DNA of 64,000 nt from Periweissella fabaria (GCF_918814575.1 NZ_CAKKNS010000001.1:539319-603318); one strand, 5' to 3'. Shown: positions 35,045-44,994, counted from the first letter of the stretch. Notes: a model not told the origin generated them from the letters alone. Translations and numbers: made by a program.

Positions 35045-37630
35045 TTAGTTATTCCGATTAAATCTAAATATACCAAAGCGGTGACCGGTTTGTGGTTCAA
35101 CCGATGAATTATCCGCTACTAAAAGCGCAATCATCACATACAGAATAAAACTAGTCTTTGAATATGACGTATAGCGTGCCCGCCATTCATCAGCATACTT
35201 AGCCTTAAAACGACGTAACCCTTGGAATGAATAGAAGTTCGTACCAAATTGATACACTAAATTAGCAATTCGTTCTTCCGTAAAACTACGGTAGTATGTT
35301 CCAACATTAGCTAATGGTGCCATCCCCAAGTTGAAGTCAATATACCCTTGTTCTTGCATATGTGTGAATAACTTGATAAACATGTAATCCATCACCCCAG
35401 AAGGTGCAGCACTAGTAAAGCGCATCAAATCAATTGAAATTTCAACCGCATTATTACTATCCATAATCGTTGTAAAGGCCACAATCTTACCTTCCGGATC
35501 TTGGACAATTGCGATAGGTTCTTTTTGCAAGTAGCTTTCCTTGAAGAAACCTAATGAGAACCCTTTTTCTTTACGACCATGTAACCACGCATCAGACACG
35601 ACCCGTAAGTCTTGCATAAATTCTTCATCAAACGGTGGTTGGACAACGCTAAACTTAAAGCCTTCACGTTCAAGCTTATTACACATCGTCCGTTCCGCTT
35701 TCCGTTTCTTACCCGCTAAAGTAAATTCAGGCAATTCAACGTGCGCTTCTTCACCCATTTTGATAAAGTTAAACCCAAATTCATGGGCCAACATCGCAAT
35801 TTCTTGCGAAACTTCATAGAAGACTGGATCATATCCTAAATCATCACTTTCATGAATGAATTGTTCAACGGCCATCGGAAAATCAAGTGGATTACCGATT
35901 AAGTCTCCCATCACAATTAATTTATTATTAACTGGTCGGAATTGAATTGCAACAGTGTCTTCGTGCTCCGCATTTTGATAAAAATACAACCGCTTATCGC
36001 CTAAGTAAGCTAATTGACTAGTTGCATTCCCGTTAAACGTCGTAATGATTTGATCAAGCCGCGCTTCATTACCTTGCAATTTTTCACCAGGGACCACGCG
36101 ATGCCCTTCAAAGAATCGCTCGATAACGACTGTAGAGATGGCAACAATCACAATCGCCATGGCTCCAGAAATCCAGACACTCATTGATGGGAATAAAATA
36201 AAATCAAGGTGCTGAGGGCGAATAAACCGAATATTTTTAATTCCTGGTAAGCTATAAACCCCAATCACAACATAGATAATTACGAGAGTTGCCCAGATAA
36301 TACCATCAATTGTCCGCGCTTCCCATGAGTAGACAAACTGTTTGCGGAATAGGCGTTTGCGACTTAACCATACTAATAGCATTAAAATAACCGCAAATGC
36401 TACTGATAAATATGATACTTCATGATAAATCATATAAATAAGCGTCAACACTAAGATTATCAGCGTTGGATATAACGCCCGTTTTACTTTGGAAGTAATT
36501 CCCCGGGCCGCCATTAATAACATAAACCCTAATAATATACTTGGAAATTCAGAAATAATATTGGCTGACCATGGATTCAAGCGTCGTAACCAATCCCAAT
36601 ACTCAAAGGCATCTGGGACCGTCGCATATAAAACCATAATGACACCTGAAAAATACAGCAATGCACTGACAATCCGGTGGCCGACTGACATTAGAATCTC
36701 ACCAGGCACCTTGTTGTAACGCTCATTAAAAGTCGTACCAAACGTGTGCACAAGCAGCACTAACCCAATTGCAAAAGGAATAAAGTAATAAGCAATCCGG
36801 TACAATAGCAACCAGGCTAACGCAAGTTCTCGATTAACCCCTAATTCACTTAAACCAAGGATCATAATAACATCGAAACTACCAATAGAACCGGGAATCA
36901 ATGAACAAATCCCAATGATTGTTGCGGCAATTAAGAGTGGTAACACTTGATGGAATGGCACGGGCATCCCAAGTGCCCAGCCAGCTGTGAAGAACGTTAC
37001 GACCACTCCGGTCCACTCCATGATTGAGATTCCGGTAACTTGGAGCTTGAATTTGTTAGTAATCACATTTTTGTTCAACGTTGACGTTACCCATACAAAA
37101 GGAATGTACAAAGTCCCACCAACTAACCAAATCCAGAAATTACCAACATAATCAGTCGCAACCCCGGTGAAAATCATAATTAACGCCACTAAACTATAAA
37201 AAGATAGTCCGGACATAATAAACATAAACAACCGGGTTAACGTTGCGGCAAATTGTTTGTTTTCAATTTTCTTACCATAAAACTCTGTTCGTAACCCAAC
37301 ACTAACAAAACCACCAAAACCAGCTAAGTTATTAATCGTATTAATCACCCAACTACTCTCAAACAAATACATAAATTTGAGCTTGTTGTCCAGGGTCTTA
37401 TTAAGTAAATAATCATAGGCCACCATTGGTGAAACCCCAATTAACCCAATCACAATTACAACAATAAGTTTCCATAGTGCAACATCACCAAATTGTCTAG
37501 CTAAGGCCCCTGGTGAAATCGACTTACTAATTGAAATAATTTCAACAAAAACCGCCAGTGTCACCGTTGCCAAAAAGATTATTTCTAGCCACTTGGAATA
37601 TTTGTGGAATAAAGCTTTTATTTTCTTCAT
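35045..37630 (-). CDS. mprF: Phosphatidylglycerol lysyltransferase/flippase MprF
   Basis: 861 residues. N-terminal half has about 14 membrane segments, the flippase part; a C-terminal soluble GNAT-like DUF2156 domain from about residue 520 contains conserved ALGDLIGNP-like and GYIDFNLGMAPLANVG motifs. It moves lysine (or alanine) from aminoacyl-tRNA to phosphatidylglycerol, reducing the negative surface charge and protecting from cationic peptides. The alpha/beta hydrolase gene upstream overlaps its start by 4 bp, so they are co-translated. The tail ends after LVADNSSVEPQ. Confidence 0.93.
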   Translation of the reverse strand: MKKIKALFHKYSKWLEIIFLATVTLAVFVEIISISKSISPGALARQFGDVALWKLIVVIVIGLIGVSPMVAYDYLLNKTLDNKLKFMYLFESSWVINTINNLAGFGGFVSVGLRTEFYGKKIENKQFAATLTRLFMFIMSGLSFYSLVALIMIFTGVATDYVGNFWIWLVGGTLYIPFVWVTSTLNKNVITNKFKLQVTGISIMEWTGVVVTFFTAGWALGMPVPFHQVLPLLIAATIIGICSLIPGSIGSFDVIMILGLSELGVNRELALAWLLLYRIAYYFIPFAIGLVLLVHTFGTTFNERYNKVPGEILMSVGHRIVSALLYFSGVIMVLYATVPDAFEYWDWLRRLNPWSANIISEFPSILLGFMLLMAARGITSKVKRALYPTLIILVLTLIYMIYHEVSYLSVAFAVILMLLVWLSRKRLFRKQFVYSWEARTIDGIIWATLVIIYVVIGVYSLPGIKNIRFIRPQHLDFILFPSMSVWISGAMAIVIVAISTVVIERFFEGHRVVPGEKLQGNEARLDQIITTFNGNATSQLAYLGDKRLYFYQNAEHEDTVAIQFRPVNNKLIVMGDLIGNPLDFPMAVEQFIHESDDLGYDPVFYEVSQEIAMLAHEFGFNFIKMGEEAHVELPEFTLAGKKRKAERTMCNKLEREGFKFSVVQPPFDEEFMQDLRVVSDAWLHGRKEKGFSLGFFKESYLQKEPIAIVQDPEGKIVAFTTIMDSNNAVEISIDLMRFTSAAPSGVMDYMFIKLFTHMQEQGYIDFNLGMAPLANVGTYYRSFTEERIANLVYQFGTNFYSFQGLRRFKAKYADEWRARYTSYSKTSFILYVMIALLVADNSSVEPQTGHRFGIFRFNRNN

Positions 37631-38352
37631 CTACTTCCCCTAAATTTAATAAACTCTACGACTTTTTTGGCAAATAAAATTGGATATGTTTTCCCATACG
37701 AATGATGACCACCACTAATAATTTTCAACTCACTATTTGGTAGTTCAGCCGCAATCCGGCGGGTATGCGACAAGCGCACAACATCGTGATTACCACTAAT
37801 AACTAACGTTGGTACTTGAATTGCACGTAGGTCCGTCCATGCTAATGGAATATCTTGCATTAATAATTTTTGAATCTGCACATAGCGTCTAAATTTCGGT
37901 GCAATCACACTGAGAATTTTAGTTAGCCAATACATAATTTCATCAACAATGCGTACCCACAAAAGCAATCCCGATGTCCTTAAATTACCAGCGTTCAAAA
38001 CTAAACTCGAAATTAAATTAGGATACTTTTTAGCAAAAACTAAGGCAACATTGGCCCCGTCACTAAAACCCATTATCGCTGTTTTAGGGATGCTTTCAGC
38101 TGATAACAAAGCGGCTACATCATCAGCAATCTGCTCAAACGTTAGATTTTTAGCGGTATTATTTGACTGTCCGTGTGCCCGACTATCAAACGCAATTACT
38201 TGAAAATCACGTTGATACACTGCTAATTGGGCATCAAAATAATGCCGATTACTGGCATTGCCATGAATTAAGACTAAGTTTTGGGCATTACTGCGTGGAT
38301 AAAAATCATAAATAATTCGTGATCCATCGTCAGTTATTAAAACTTTTTCCAC
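37627..38352 (-). CDS. Alpha/beta-hydrolase, co-translated with mprF
   Basis: About 241 residues from GTG at 38352, which follows GAGG by eight bases; the frame extends to 38406 only through the preceding terminator. Motifs: LIHGNASNR (oxyanion region), nucleophile elbow MGFSDGAN (Ser about 93), GNHD and a final SGGHHSYGK with the catalytic His. Esterase or lipase type, substrate unknown. ATGA overlap with mprF suggests a shared role at the lipid surface. GTG start is inferred. Confidence 0.83.
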   Translation of the reverse strand: MEKVLITDDGSRIIYDFYPRSNAQNLVLIHGNASNRHYFDAQLAVYQRDFQVIAFDSRAHGQSNNTAKNLTFEQIADDVAALLSAESIPKTAIMGFSDGANVALVFAKKYPNLISSLVLNAGNLRTSGLLLWVRIVDEIMYWLTKILSVIAPKFRRYVQIQKLLMQDIPLAWTDLRAIQVPTLVISGNHDVVRLSHTRRIAAELPNSELKIISGGHHSYGKTYPILFAKKVVEFIKFRGSR

Positions 38353-38381
38353 TATCCTTACCTCATCCGTTTTTAAACCAA

Positions 38382-38416
38382 AAAAAGGGCGTTTGTCAAC
38401 TGACAAAACGCCCTTC
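38382..38416 (-). terminator. Terminator of the rhodanese gene
   Basis: AAGGGCGTTTTGTCA and TGACAAACGCCCTT form a near-perfect stem followed on the minus strand by seven Ts, between the rhodanese stop (38423) and the hydrolase start. Confidence 0.93.
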
Positions 38417-38422
38417 TAAACA

Positions 38423-38803
38423 TTAATGCTTAGATGCTTTTTTACCATGCCAACCTGTGAAACCACCTTTAAGAATGTATACTTCAGTATAACCTTCTTT
38501 ATGTAATTTTACTGCTGCACGAGTTGAAAGCCGTGTGGTTGTATCGTAAAGTAAAACTGGTCGATCTTTACGTAAAGCAGCCAAACTTTGCGCAAACATT
38601 TGATAAGAAATGTTTCGTGAACCCATAATGTGGGCGTTACGATAATCAGCGCTTTCACGCAAATCGATTACCTGACCATTCGAAATTAACTCACCAAATT
38701 GTGCTTCATCTACATATTTAGCCGCGCGGCGACCAACTACATACCAGTATACATAATATACAACAAACAAAATAATGATAATACTCAACAATAAGTTTAA
38801 CAT
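38423..38803 (-). CDS. Membrane-anchored rhodanese-like protein without catalytic cysteine
   Basis: 126 residues. One N-terminal membrane segment (LLLSIIIILFVVYYVYWYVV) leaves a cytoplasmic rhodanese domain: VIDLRESADYRNAHIMGSRNISY and a C-terminal ILKGGFTGWHG. The active-site loop, usually CxxGxR, reads LLYDTTTRLSTRAA and so lacks the cysteine. It is probably a scaffold or sensor rather than a sulfurtransferase. Such YqhL-like genes commonly lie beside glcK, as here. Confidence 0.85.
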   Translation of the reverse strand: MLNLLLSIIIILFVVYYVYWYVVGRRAAKYVDEAQFGELISNGQVIDLRESADYRNAHIMGSRNISYQMFAQSLAALRKDRPVLLYDTTTRLSTRAAVKLHKEGYTEVYILKGGFTGWHGKKASKH

Positions 38804-38887
38804 CTATCTATAAGTTCCTCTCAAAAAAATATCAATAAAACTATTATACCAATAATTATACCTTTACAACATGTTTCTTGAAAATAA

Positions 38888-38921
38888 AAAAGCTGCCTAA
38901 GAAAATTTCTTTGGCAGCTTT
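38888..38921 (-). terminator. Terminator of glcK
   Basis: AAAGCTGCC-TAAGAAA and TTTCTTT-GGCAGCTTT form the stem 15 bp after the glcK stop. Confidence 0.88.
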
Positions 38922-38935
38922 ATCTTTAATAATTA

Positions 38936-39901
38936 TTAGTTACGGGCAAGTGATGCGGCTCCAATAACACCGGCATCATTTCCAAGTTCAGCAAGTTTAA
39001 CCTTTGTTGAAGTCCGAACAGTTGCAAATGCAAATTGTTTGAAGTTTTCTTCAATGCGGTTACGTAAGAATTCACCTGCAGCTGAAACACCACCACCGAT
39101 AACAACTGATGAAGGGTTCAAGATGTTTGAAATGTTTGCTGAAGCAAAACCTAAGTAGTAAGCAACCTTGTTAACTACTTCATTAGCTAAGAAATCGCCA
39201 TCTTTAGCTAAGTCAAAAACGATTTTTGAAGTAACTTCATCACCGTTATCAACTAATGCTTTAAGTTGAGACTTACCAGCATATTGTTCTGCAAAGTCAT
39301 GTGCCAAGTGAACAACCCCAGTAGCTGAAGCGTATTGTTCAAGACAACCGTGGTTTCCACAAGTACACAAGTAACCATTAGGTTCAACGATCATGTGACC
39401 AACTTCACCACCAGCACCGGCAACCCCGTGAATTAATTCACCGTTAGCAATTAAACCACCACCAACACCTGTTCCAAGTGTAATGAATGCAACGTCTTGA
39501 GCATTGTTACCAGCACCACGCCATTGTTCACCTAATCCAGCAACGTTAGCATCGTTATCGATTGTCAATGGTAAACCTGTACCAGCTTCGATGTCTGATT
39601 TAACGTTTTGTACCTTTTCAGCACTCCAGTTCAAGTTGAACGCACCTGAAACAGTACCGTTTTCACGGTTTACTGTTCCGGGAGTTCCCATACCAATACC
39701 AATAATTCGTTCTTTATCTAATTGGTAAAGGTCAAGGTGGTGGTTAATTGAGTCAACAATATCAGGAACGATGTGAGAACCATCTTCCAATACGTTTGTT
39801 TTAACACTCCACTTTTGTTGAATTTCACCTTCAGCAGTTAAAATTGCGAACTTGATGGTTGTACCACCAAGGTCCACACCAATGAGTTTGTCTTTAGCCA
39901 T
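38936..39901 (-). CDS. glcK: ROK-family glucokinase
   Basis: 321 residues. ATP motif GVDLGGTTIKFAIL at the N terminus, catalytic Asp in TIDNDANVAGLGEQW, ROK signature and the zinc motif CTCGNHGCLEQY. It phosphorylates free glucose (and released sugars) to glucose-6-phosphate for glycolysis or the phosphoketolase route. It is monocistronic, with a cre site in the promoter and the rhodanese gene just downstream. Confidence 0.95.
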   Translation of the reverse strand: MAKDKLIGVDLGGTTIKFAILTAEGEIQQKWSVKTNVLEDGSHIVPDIVDSINHHLDLYQLDKERIIGIGMGTPGTVNRENGTVSGAFNLNWSAEKVQNVKSDIEAGTGLPLTIDNDANVAGLGEQWRGAGNNAQDVAFITLGTGVGGGLIANGELIHGVAGAGGEVGHMIVEPNGYLCTCGNHGCLEQYASATGVVHLAHDFAEQYAGKSQLKALVDNGDEVTSKIVFDLAKDGDFLANEVVNKVAYYLGFASANISNILNPSSVVIGGGVSAAGEFLRNRIEENFKQFAFATVRTSTKVKLAELGNDAGVIGAASLARN

Positions 39902-39967
39902 AATCTAAACTTTTCCTTCTCTGTAAATAAAAATGCTTATACGAAAATTGAAATTTTCAATACTCTC

Positions 39968-39997
39968 ATTATCGCATGGATGAAAGCGCTTTTTCAA
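39968..39997 (-). promoter_or_regulatory. glcK promoter with cre-like site
   Basis: Minus-strand -35 TTGAAA (39992-39997), 18-bp spacer, -10 GATAAT (39968-39973). The spacer contains 39980-39994 ATGAAAGCGCTTTTT, which matches the cre consensus WTGNAANCGNWNNCW except for one base and is nearly palindromic (TGAAAGCGCTTTTTCA). CcpA repression of glcK is the likely reading. Confidence 0.6.
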
Positions 39998-40065
39998 GTT
40001 ATTTTCATAAAAAAACTTTTTTATCGTAATGTATTAATTAATTATACTTCGCTATAACTTAGTTA

Positions 40066-42225
40066 CTAGCGCTTATTTTTGATCTTCAAATTCGTCGCAT
40101 TAATGATAATGCCGACCGTTACCGCCGTTGTTAAAATCGCTGCAATAACAGGATTTAAGATGATGCCAAACGGCTTCAATACTCCGGCAGCAACAATTAA
40201 AGCAATGATATTATAAATCGTTAACCACCGTAAATTTTGACGCATTTTAGTGTTACTTGCTTTAGCCAACTCTAACAGCGTCAAGATATCGGCCGGGTTG
40301 GAGTTTACTAAGACAACATCCGCAGTATCAATGGCAATATCTGTCCCAGCACCAATGGCAATTCCTAAGTCTGCTTGTACTAGCGCCGGACTATCATTGA
40401 CCCCATCCCCAATCATCATGACCGCGCCTTTTTGCTGATATTCACGGACAATCCGGGCTTTATCATCCGGTTTCAATTGCGCTTGGACATCTGTAATTTC
40501 TAAACTCTTAGCCACTCGTTTAGCCATTACAGGGTTATCACCGGTTAACATAACGGGGATAATACCTCTTTTTTTGAGCTCGCGGACAAACTTAATTGCA
40601 TCGACTTTAATTCCGTCCCCTTGTGCTACAATCCCAACGACTTTTTGAGTTGTTACTAAGAAACTCACTGAATTGCCAGCATCGGCTAACTTATCAAAAT
40701 AATCCTGATCAAACGGAACATTATTTTCACGTAAATAATCAATTGAAACTAAAGCGAACCGTTGATTATTAATTACCCCATCAACCCCAACACCTGGGAC
40801 ACTTTCAATTTCTGAACCATTCATTAAGCCTACTTGCTTGGCTTTAGCTAAGGCAATAATTCCTTGCGCCAATGGATGGGTTGAACCATCTTCTAACGTC
40901 GCCATAATCGCTAAAATATCTGAATCACTATATTCTGAGGAAACGGACTTCAACGTGCGAATTTTAAAATTCCCTTCTGTTAAGGTTCCCGTTTTATCCA
41001 TCAAGGCATACTTAATTTTGTTAACCTTTTCCAGTGGCGCCCGTTGTTGAATTAATAAGCCGCGCTTAGCCGCTAAACTTGTCAGCCGGGCTGTGACAAC
41101 TGGCACAGCTAACCCAAGCGCATGCGGACAAGCAATCACTAACACCGTCACAGCAATTGGTAAGGCAACATTAAACCCAGCAATAATTAACCAAACTACA
41201 AACGCTAAGATACTCGTCATAATCGCCAAATAAAACAATCGTTTGGCTACCTTATCAGCTAACGTTTCCGTAGTTGTATTTTGAACTTGGGCTTGTGTAA
41301 CCATCGCTTGCACCCGAGTAAGAAATCTATCATCATGCGCCTTGGTGATCTTAATGGTGATTTCACCAGTGTTGTTAGTTGATCCGCCAAGAACATAGTC
41401 ATCGACTTGCTTAATAACTTGTGTCGCTTCGCCGGTTAACATGGCTTCATCAGTCGTTGTTTCACCAGCAATTATGATTCCATCAGCCGGAATTTTTTCA
41501 GCTGCTCGGACCACAACATGATCTCCCACTTGTAACTCAGCAATTGCCACATCGGTTGTGGTTTTCTGATTATCGATTCGGTGAGCTACTTTAGGCAATA
41601 ACGCATCAAAGGTATCGATAACGGAATCAGCTTTCATCAACGCCTTGGTTTCGATAATTAGCCCCACGAGCATAATATCAATCAACGATACTAAGCCCCA
41701 GAAAAAGTCCGTAAGCCCACTAGCTGGATGTAGATAGTTCATCACCGTCGCATAAACACTGTACCCATATGCGGTCAAACTTGCCAAAGTTACTAAAAGC
41801 ATCGTAGCTGGTTTCTTATTTTTCAATTCATACCAAGCGCCTTTAAAAAATGGCCCCCCACTGTATAAAAAGACAACCGTTGCCAATGCTAAGACAACCC
41901 ATGCCTGATGGGGGATATTTTTTAGCGTGAATGGCAATGTCATCCCCATTACCTTAGATAATAAAATGACGGGAATTGTTAAAATAATTGCGACCGCTAA
42001 TTTTAGCTTTAAGTTACGATACTTTTGCATCGTCCCTTTCATTATTGGTGGCTGCGTTTCTGACATAGTTGCCTCGCCAGTTGGTGTTTCGCTTATTTGT
42101 GAATGTCCCCTTTCACGCTGGTCGTCAGCACTTCCTAGCTCATCCGTTACTGCTACCGGCTTATCACGTTTTAAATCATTAATTAACTGTTTCATTTGCT
42201 CATCAGTTAATTTATTTTTGGCCAT
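40066..42225 (-). CDS. CopB-like copper P1B-type ATPase
   Basis: About 719 residues from ATG at 42225 (SD GGAGG). N-terminal 70 residues are charged and lack a CxxC metal site, as in CopB-type pumps. Eight membrane segments; the ion motif is ACPHALGLAVP (CPH, not CPC), actuator TGEAT, phosphorylation DKTGTLTEG, nucleotide motif HPLAQG and hinge GDGVNDSPAL. It exports copper(I) or silver. A cop box upstream agrees. No CopY or CopZ gene is in the window. Confidence 0.9.
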   Translation of the reverse strand: MAKNKLTDEQMKQLINDLKRDKPVAVTDELGSADDQRERGHSQISETPTGEATMSETQPPIMKGTMQKYRNLKLKLAVAIILTIPVILLSKVMGMTLPFTLKNIPHQAWVVLALATVVFLYSGGPFFKGAWYELKNKKPATMLLVTLASLTAYGYSVYATVMNYLHPASGLTDFFWGLVSLIDIMLVGLIIETKALMKADSVIDTFDALLPKVAHRIDNQKTTTDVAIAELQVGDHVVVRAAEKIPADGIIIAGETTTDEAMLTGEATQVIKQVDDYVLGGSTNNTGEITIKITKAHDDRFLTRVQAMVTQAQVQNTTTETLADKVAKRLFYLAIMTSILAFVVWLIIAGFNVALPIAVTVLVIACPHALGLAVPVVTARLTSLAAKRGLLIQQRAPLEKVNKIKYALMDKTGTLTEGNFKIRTLKSVSSEYSDSDILAIMATLEDGSTHPLAQGIIALAKAKQVGLMNGSEIESVPGVGVDGVINNQRFALVSIDYLRENNVPFDQDYFDKLADAGNSVSFLVTTQKVVGIVAQGDGIKVDAIKFVRELKKRGIIPVMLTGDNPVMAKRVAKSLEITDVQAQLKPDDKARIVREYQQKGAVMMIGDGVNDSPALVQADLGIAIGAGTDIAIDTADVVLVNSNPADILTLLELAKASNTKMRQNLRWLTIYNIIALIVAAGVLKPFGIILNPVIAAILTTAVTVGIIINATNLKIKNKR

Positions 42226-42301
42226 GGTTTTGTCCTCCAAAATTCCCTCATTAATTTATTTTACTGACAAAAGCACGTCCGACTAGCAATCACAGCTAGT
42301 T

Positions 42302-42311
42302 TACAATTGTA
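42302..42311 (-). promoter_or_regulatory. cop box (CopY-type operator)
   Basis: TACAATTGTA, an exact match to TACANNTGTA, 77 bp upstream of the P-type ATPase start. On the minus strand it lies about 10 bp after a TATAAT-like -10. Copper-responsive CopY repressors bind this sequence in Lactobacillales. The regulator gene is not seen here. Confidence 0.6.
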
Positions 42312-42414
42312 GTTTATCATTATATTTTAGCGAATTAATGCTTGTTCGTAAACTAGCAATAGCATACATATATCGCCATAAAACGCTGATTTACTATGGT
42401 GTTCTCACTTATAA

Positions 42415-42540
42415 GATTACTGGCTGTTCTAATTTACGAACCCATTCATATATTGTTGCTGAACCTTTTATCTGCTATTTACGCATTAGCTGTGAAATTG
42501 GAAGATCATTTTGGCACTCAAAACTTGCGGATAATTTTAT
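42415..42540 (-). pseudogene. Possible degenerate HTH transposase fragment
   Basis: A minus-strand frame reads ...LPISQLMRK, stop, QIKGSATIYEWVRKLEQPVIL and then a stop. This resembles the helix-turn-helix of IS3-type OrfA proteins (VAKKYGIKSxxTIYxWVKK). There is no start, one internal stop and no second ORF. Just before it on the same strand (42568-42600) a CCTCGAATT/AATCGAGG hairpin with T run follows. Short remnant at best; a chance match is possible. Confidence 0.3.
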
Positions 42541-42682
42541 TTTTTTAAGAAAAATACAAAAGAAAACTCCCTCGATTCGATTTACTCCAATTCGAGGTGG
42601 TATATGTATTCGTTTTTAATAATCAGGCTTAGAAAAAATGTTGCTAGTTATTTACGCAAAAAAATCTTATGTTATAATCAAT

Positions 42683-42750
42683 TTAGTTTATAAAAAATAT
42701 ATTTATTTATAAACTAATCTAAACTAATCTAAACTAATTTAAACTAATTA
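42683..42750. repeat. Inverted repeat and four 10-bp direct repeats
   Basis: TTAGTTTATAAA (42683-42694) is the inverse of TTTATAAACTAA (42706-42717). The right arm runs into four direct repeats of AAACTAATCT/AAACTAATTT at 42711-42750 with a 10-bp period. A TATAAT (42673-42678) lies just upstream. All are between this promoter and the bacteriocin-type membrane gene, so they are a likely regulator-binding or leader structure. Confidence 0.7.
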
Positions 42751-42787
42751 GATGTGATCAACATATATTATACTAAGGAGCGCATGC

Positions 42788-42823
42788 ATGAAATTATTAT
42801 TGGTGGATTGTTTAAGAATGTAA
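42788..42823 (+). CDS. Short leader frame before the interrupted membrane gene
   Basis: ATG at 42788 follows AAGGAG by seven bases, the best ribosome site in this region, and encodes MKLLLVDCLRM then TAA. The frame is the same as the main gene, which restarts at ATG 42830 six bases after this stop with no strong site of its own. It is either a leader peptide coupling translation, or the decayed original N terminus. Confidence 0.4.
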   Translation: MKLLLVDCLRM

Positions 42824-42829
42824 AATACT

Positions 42830-44992
42830 ATGAAAATAATAAAATATATTGGTATTATCGTCGCAAGTTTAGCTTTATGTATTGCGGCGGTTTTATTTAT
42901 ACAGTTCAATGAATCGCAAAACTGGTCAGTCAATGGTGATCAATATAATACACCTAAACAAACCATTTATTTAAATACTAATGATGATCCAAAAATTCAA
43001 AAAAAAGTTATTAATGCAATTGGGGAAGTTACCCAACAATATCATTTGGGTGTGATGCGCATTGATGATCAGGTTAATCAAGCAGGCACCTATTTAATTG
43101 GAGTATATGATCCGGGGAACCAGATTAAATTTACTGATGAACATAATGACCTTGTAAATTCTGGCTTTGCAACGTTGGATACTCAATTAAAGTGGTCAAC
43201 TCAAAGACTCGATACCAATCATAAAACGTTGTTTAACTTATTGAGAAATAGCAATGTTACGGTTGTATCAATTAAATCATTGTTAAATCACACGCAAACA
43301 GTAAATGGCACATATCAATTTTTGGGTAGCAATCATATTGTTTATCAAAATGTATTGCATGATATAGCTAGCAAGAGTGGTATATCAGAAAAAAATTTAA
43401 CAACACAACATGCATTTAAAAAACACAGCATTTCGATGTACTTTAATTTAACCCTATTACTAGTGTCATTGATGTTTATTGTTATTATTATTACTAGCCT
43501 CTTTTCTATCTATCATAGTAGTGAAGCTATTGGGATTAAAAAAATGATGGGCTACTCTACTTGGTCAATTATTGGCATTGATTTGGGTAATATTTTCTTG
43601 GTTATATTGTTATCTATAATGTTTGAAATCAGTGTTATTAATTGCCTTTTAGGTCCAGTTTTAATATCCGTGTATCCAACTATGTTATTATTCCAATGTC
43701 CATTAGTTGGAGTTGTTATTTTGAGTCTTTTATTCCAATACATAATTGTAAGACGTCAAAAATTAGCGGCGTTTATCAAAGGGCAAATTAAGGCGACATT
43801 TATGCTTGTAACTATTTTTATGGTATTTACTCTGGTAACTGTGATTACAGCCTACACCCTGAAAGTAGTTGATTATCAGGCCTCTCAATTGTATCTGAAT
43901 AACAAAAAAATAGATAACTGGCATAATAAAGAGCGCTATCAAGTTCTTTCAGAAATTAGCACGGGAAATGATTCGGCTAGTTTTACTTTCCAATCTAGTA
44001 AGTTAGCACAAGACTTAAAAAGTTTCTATGGTAAAATAGCGAATAAACCTGGTGTCTTATGGGCATCATCAACCTGGTTTTATAACGATCATCAACAGCG
44101 GGCAGATTTGTATAATTTTTGGTGACTACCTAATATTTCAACTTTTGCTTTGTTACAATTGTCTCCATCTGGGGTTAGCCAACAGAATCTGACCTATGAG
44201 TATGGGCATTCCATTACTACCCAAAATAACGATGAACATCGGTATTATCTATTACCGAAAAAAGATAAGCAGAATGAAAAATTCAAACAATTTTTCGAAT
44301 ATTATCCAATTTTAGGAAGCTCTGTTGACCCTAAAAACTCACAAGCGGTCAATAAATTTTTAGCAAATCAACATATTAAGATACTCTATTATAATACACC
44401 CAAGCAGTTTGAATCATGGGATGATAGTAATAGTACACCTTTAAAGCAGCCAGTAATTGAAGTAATTACAAGTAAAAATATGACAAACATTGATGCTACT
44501 AATATGATGGTAATTGGTTTAGAAAATCCATTGCGGCTAACTAAAAACGTTATTCAAACGAAAGCGTTTCAAGAAGCCCTTAATTCATCAAATCTAGCTG
44601 ATAATCACCTCGTCTTTAGTAGCATAAAAGATACGCTTTCATTTAATCAGGCAATCTTTTATAAGTCACTGTCCGTTGGTGCTGCCTTTTTGTTAATTTT
44701 TGTGATTATTATTTGCTACAATATCATTACACTCAATGAAATTTGGCAAATAGCAAATAAGAAAAAAATTACGGTAAAGCGCTTTTTGGGTTATAAAGAT
44801 CAACACAAGTATCTTAATTTGTATCTCATACTGAGTTGTTTGAACTTATTAATTATCTTAGTGGGTTTAGCTGTGAAATCGATATTTTTAGTGACGGGCT
44901 TCTTATTTATATGGGCACTAGAGATTTTATTACTCAAGCAGTGTATTAAAAGATTAAAAAACCAACCAATTAACCAAATTATGAAAGAATAA
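42830..44992 (+). pseudogene. Bacteriocin-associated integral membrane protein (DUF1430-like), in-frame TGA
   Basis: Frame 42830-44125 (431 residues) and 44150-44992 lie in the same reading frame, separated only by TGA at 44123-44125; together about 720 residues, the size of the bacteriocin-associated membrane proteins of lactococcin 972-type systems. N-terminal membrane segment, long extracytoplasmic stretch, clusters of about four membrane segments near residues 205-320, another extracytoplasmic stretch, and four C-terminal segments. The second part has no ribosome site. Likely a nonsense mutation (Trp TGG to TGA fits), or read-through. The ATPase gene follows directly. Confidence 0.65.
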
Positions 44993-44994
44993 AT

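Noticed and set aside
42338..42619. Plus-strand 93-codon frame, first considered as a bacteriocin precursor
   Set aside because: No signal peptide, no ribosome site, and composition unlike lactococcin 972; the minus strand carries a better explanation (decayed transposase-like fragment).
44150..44992. Separate second gene after the interrupted membrane gene
   Set aside because: It is in the same frame as the first part, begins at a TTG without a ribosome site, and completes the family's expected length; best treated as one interrupted gene.
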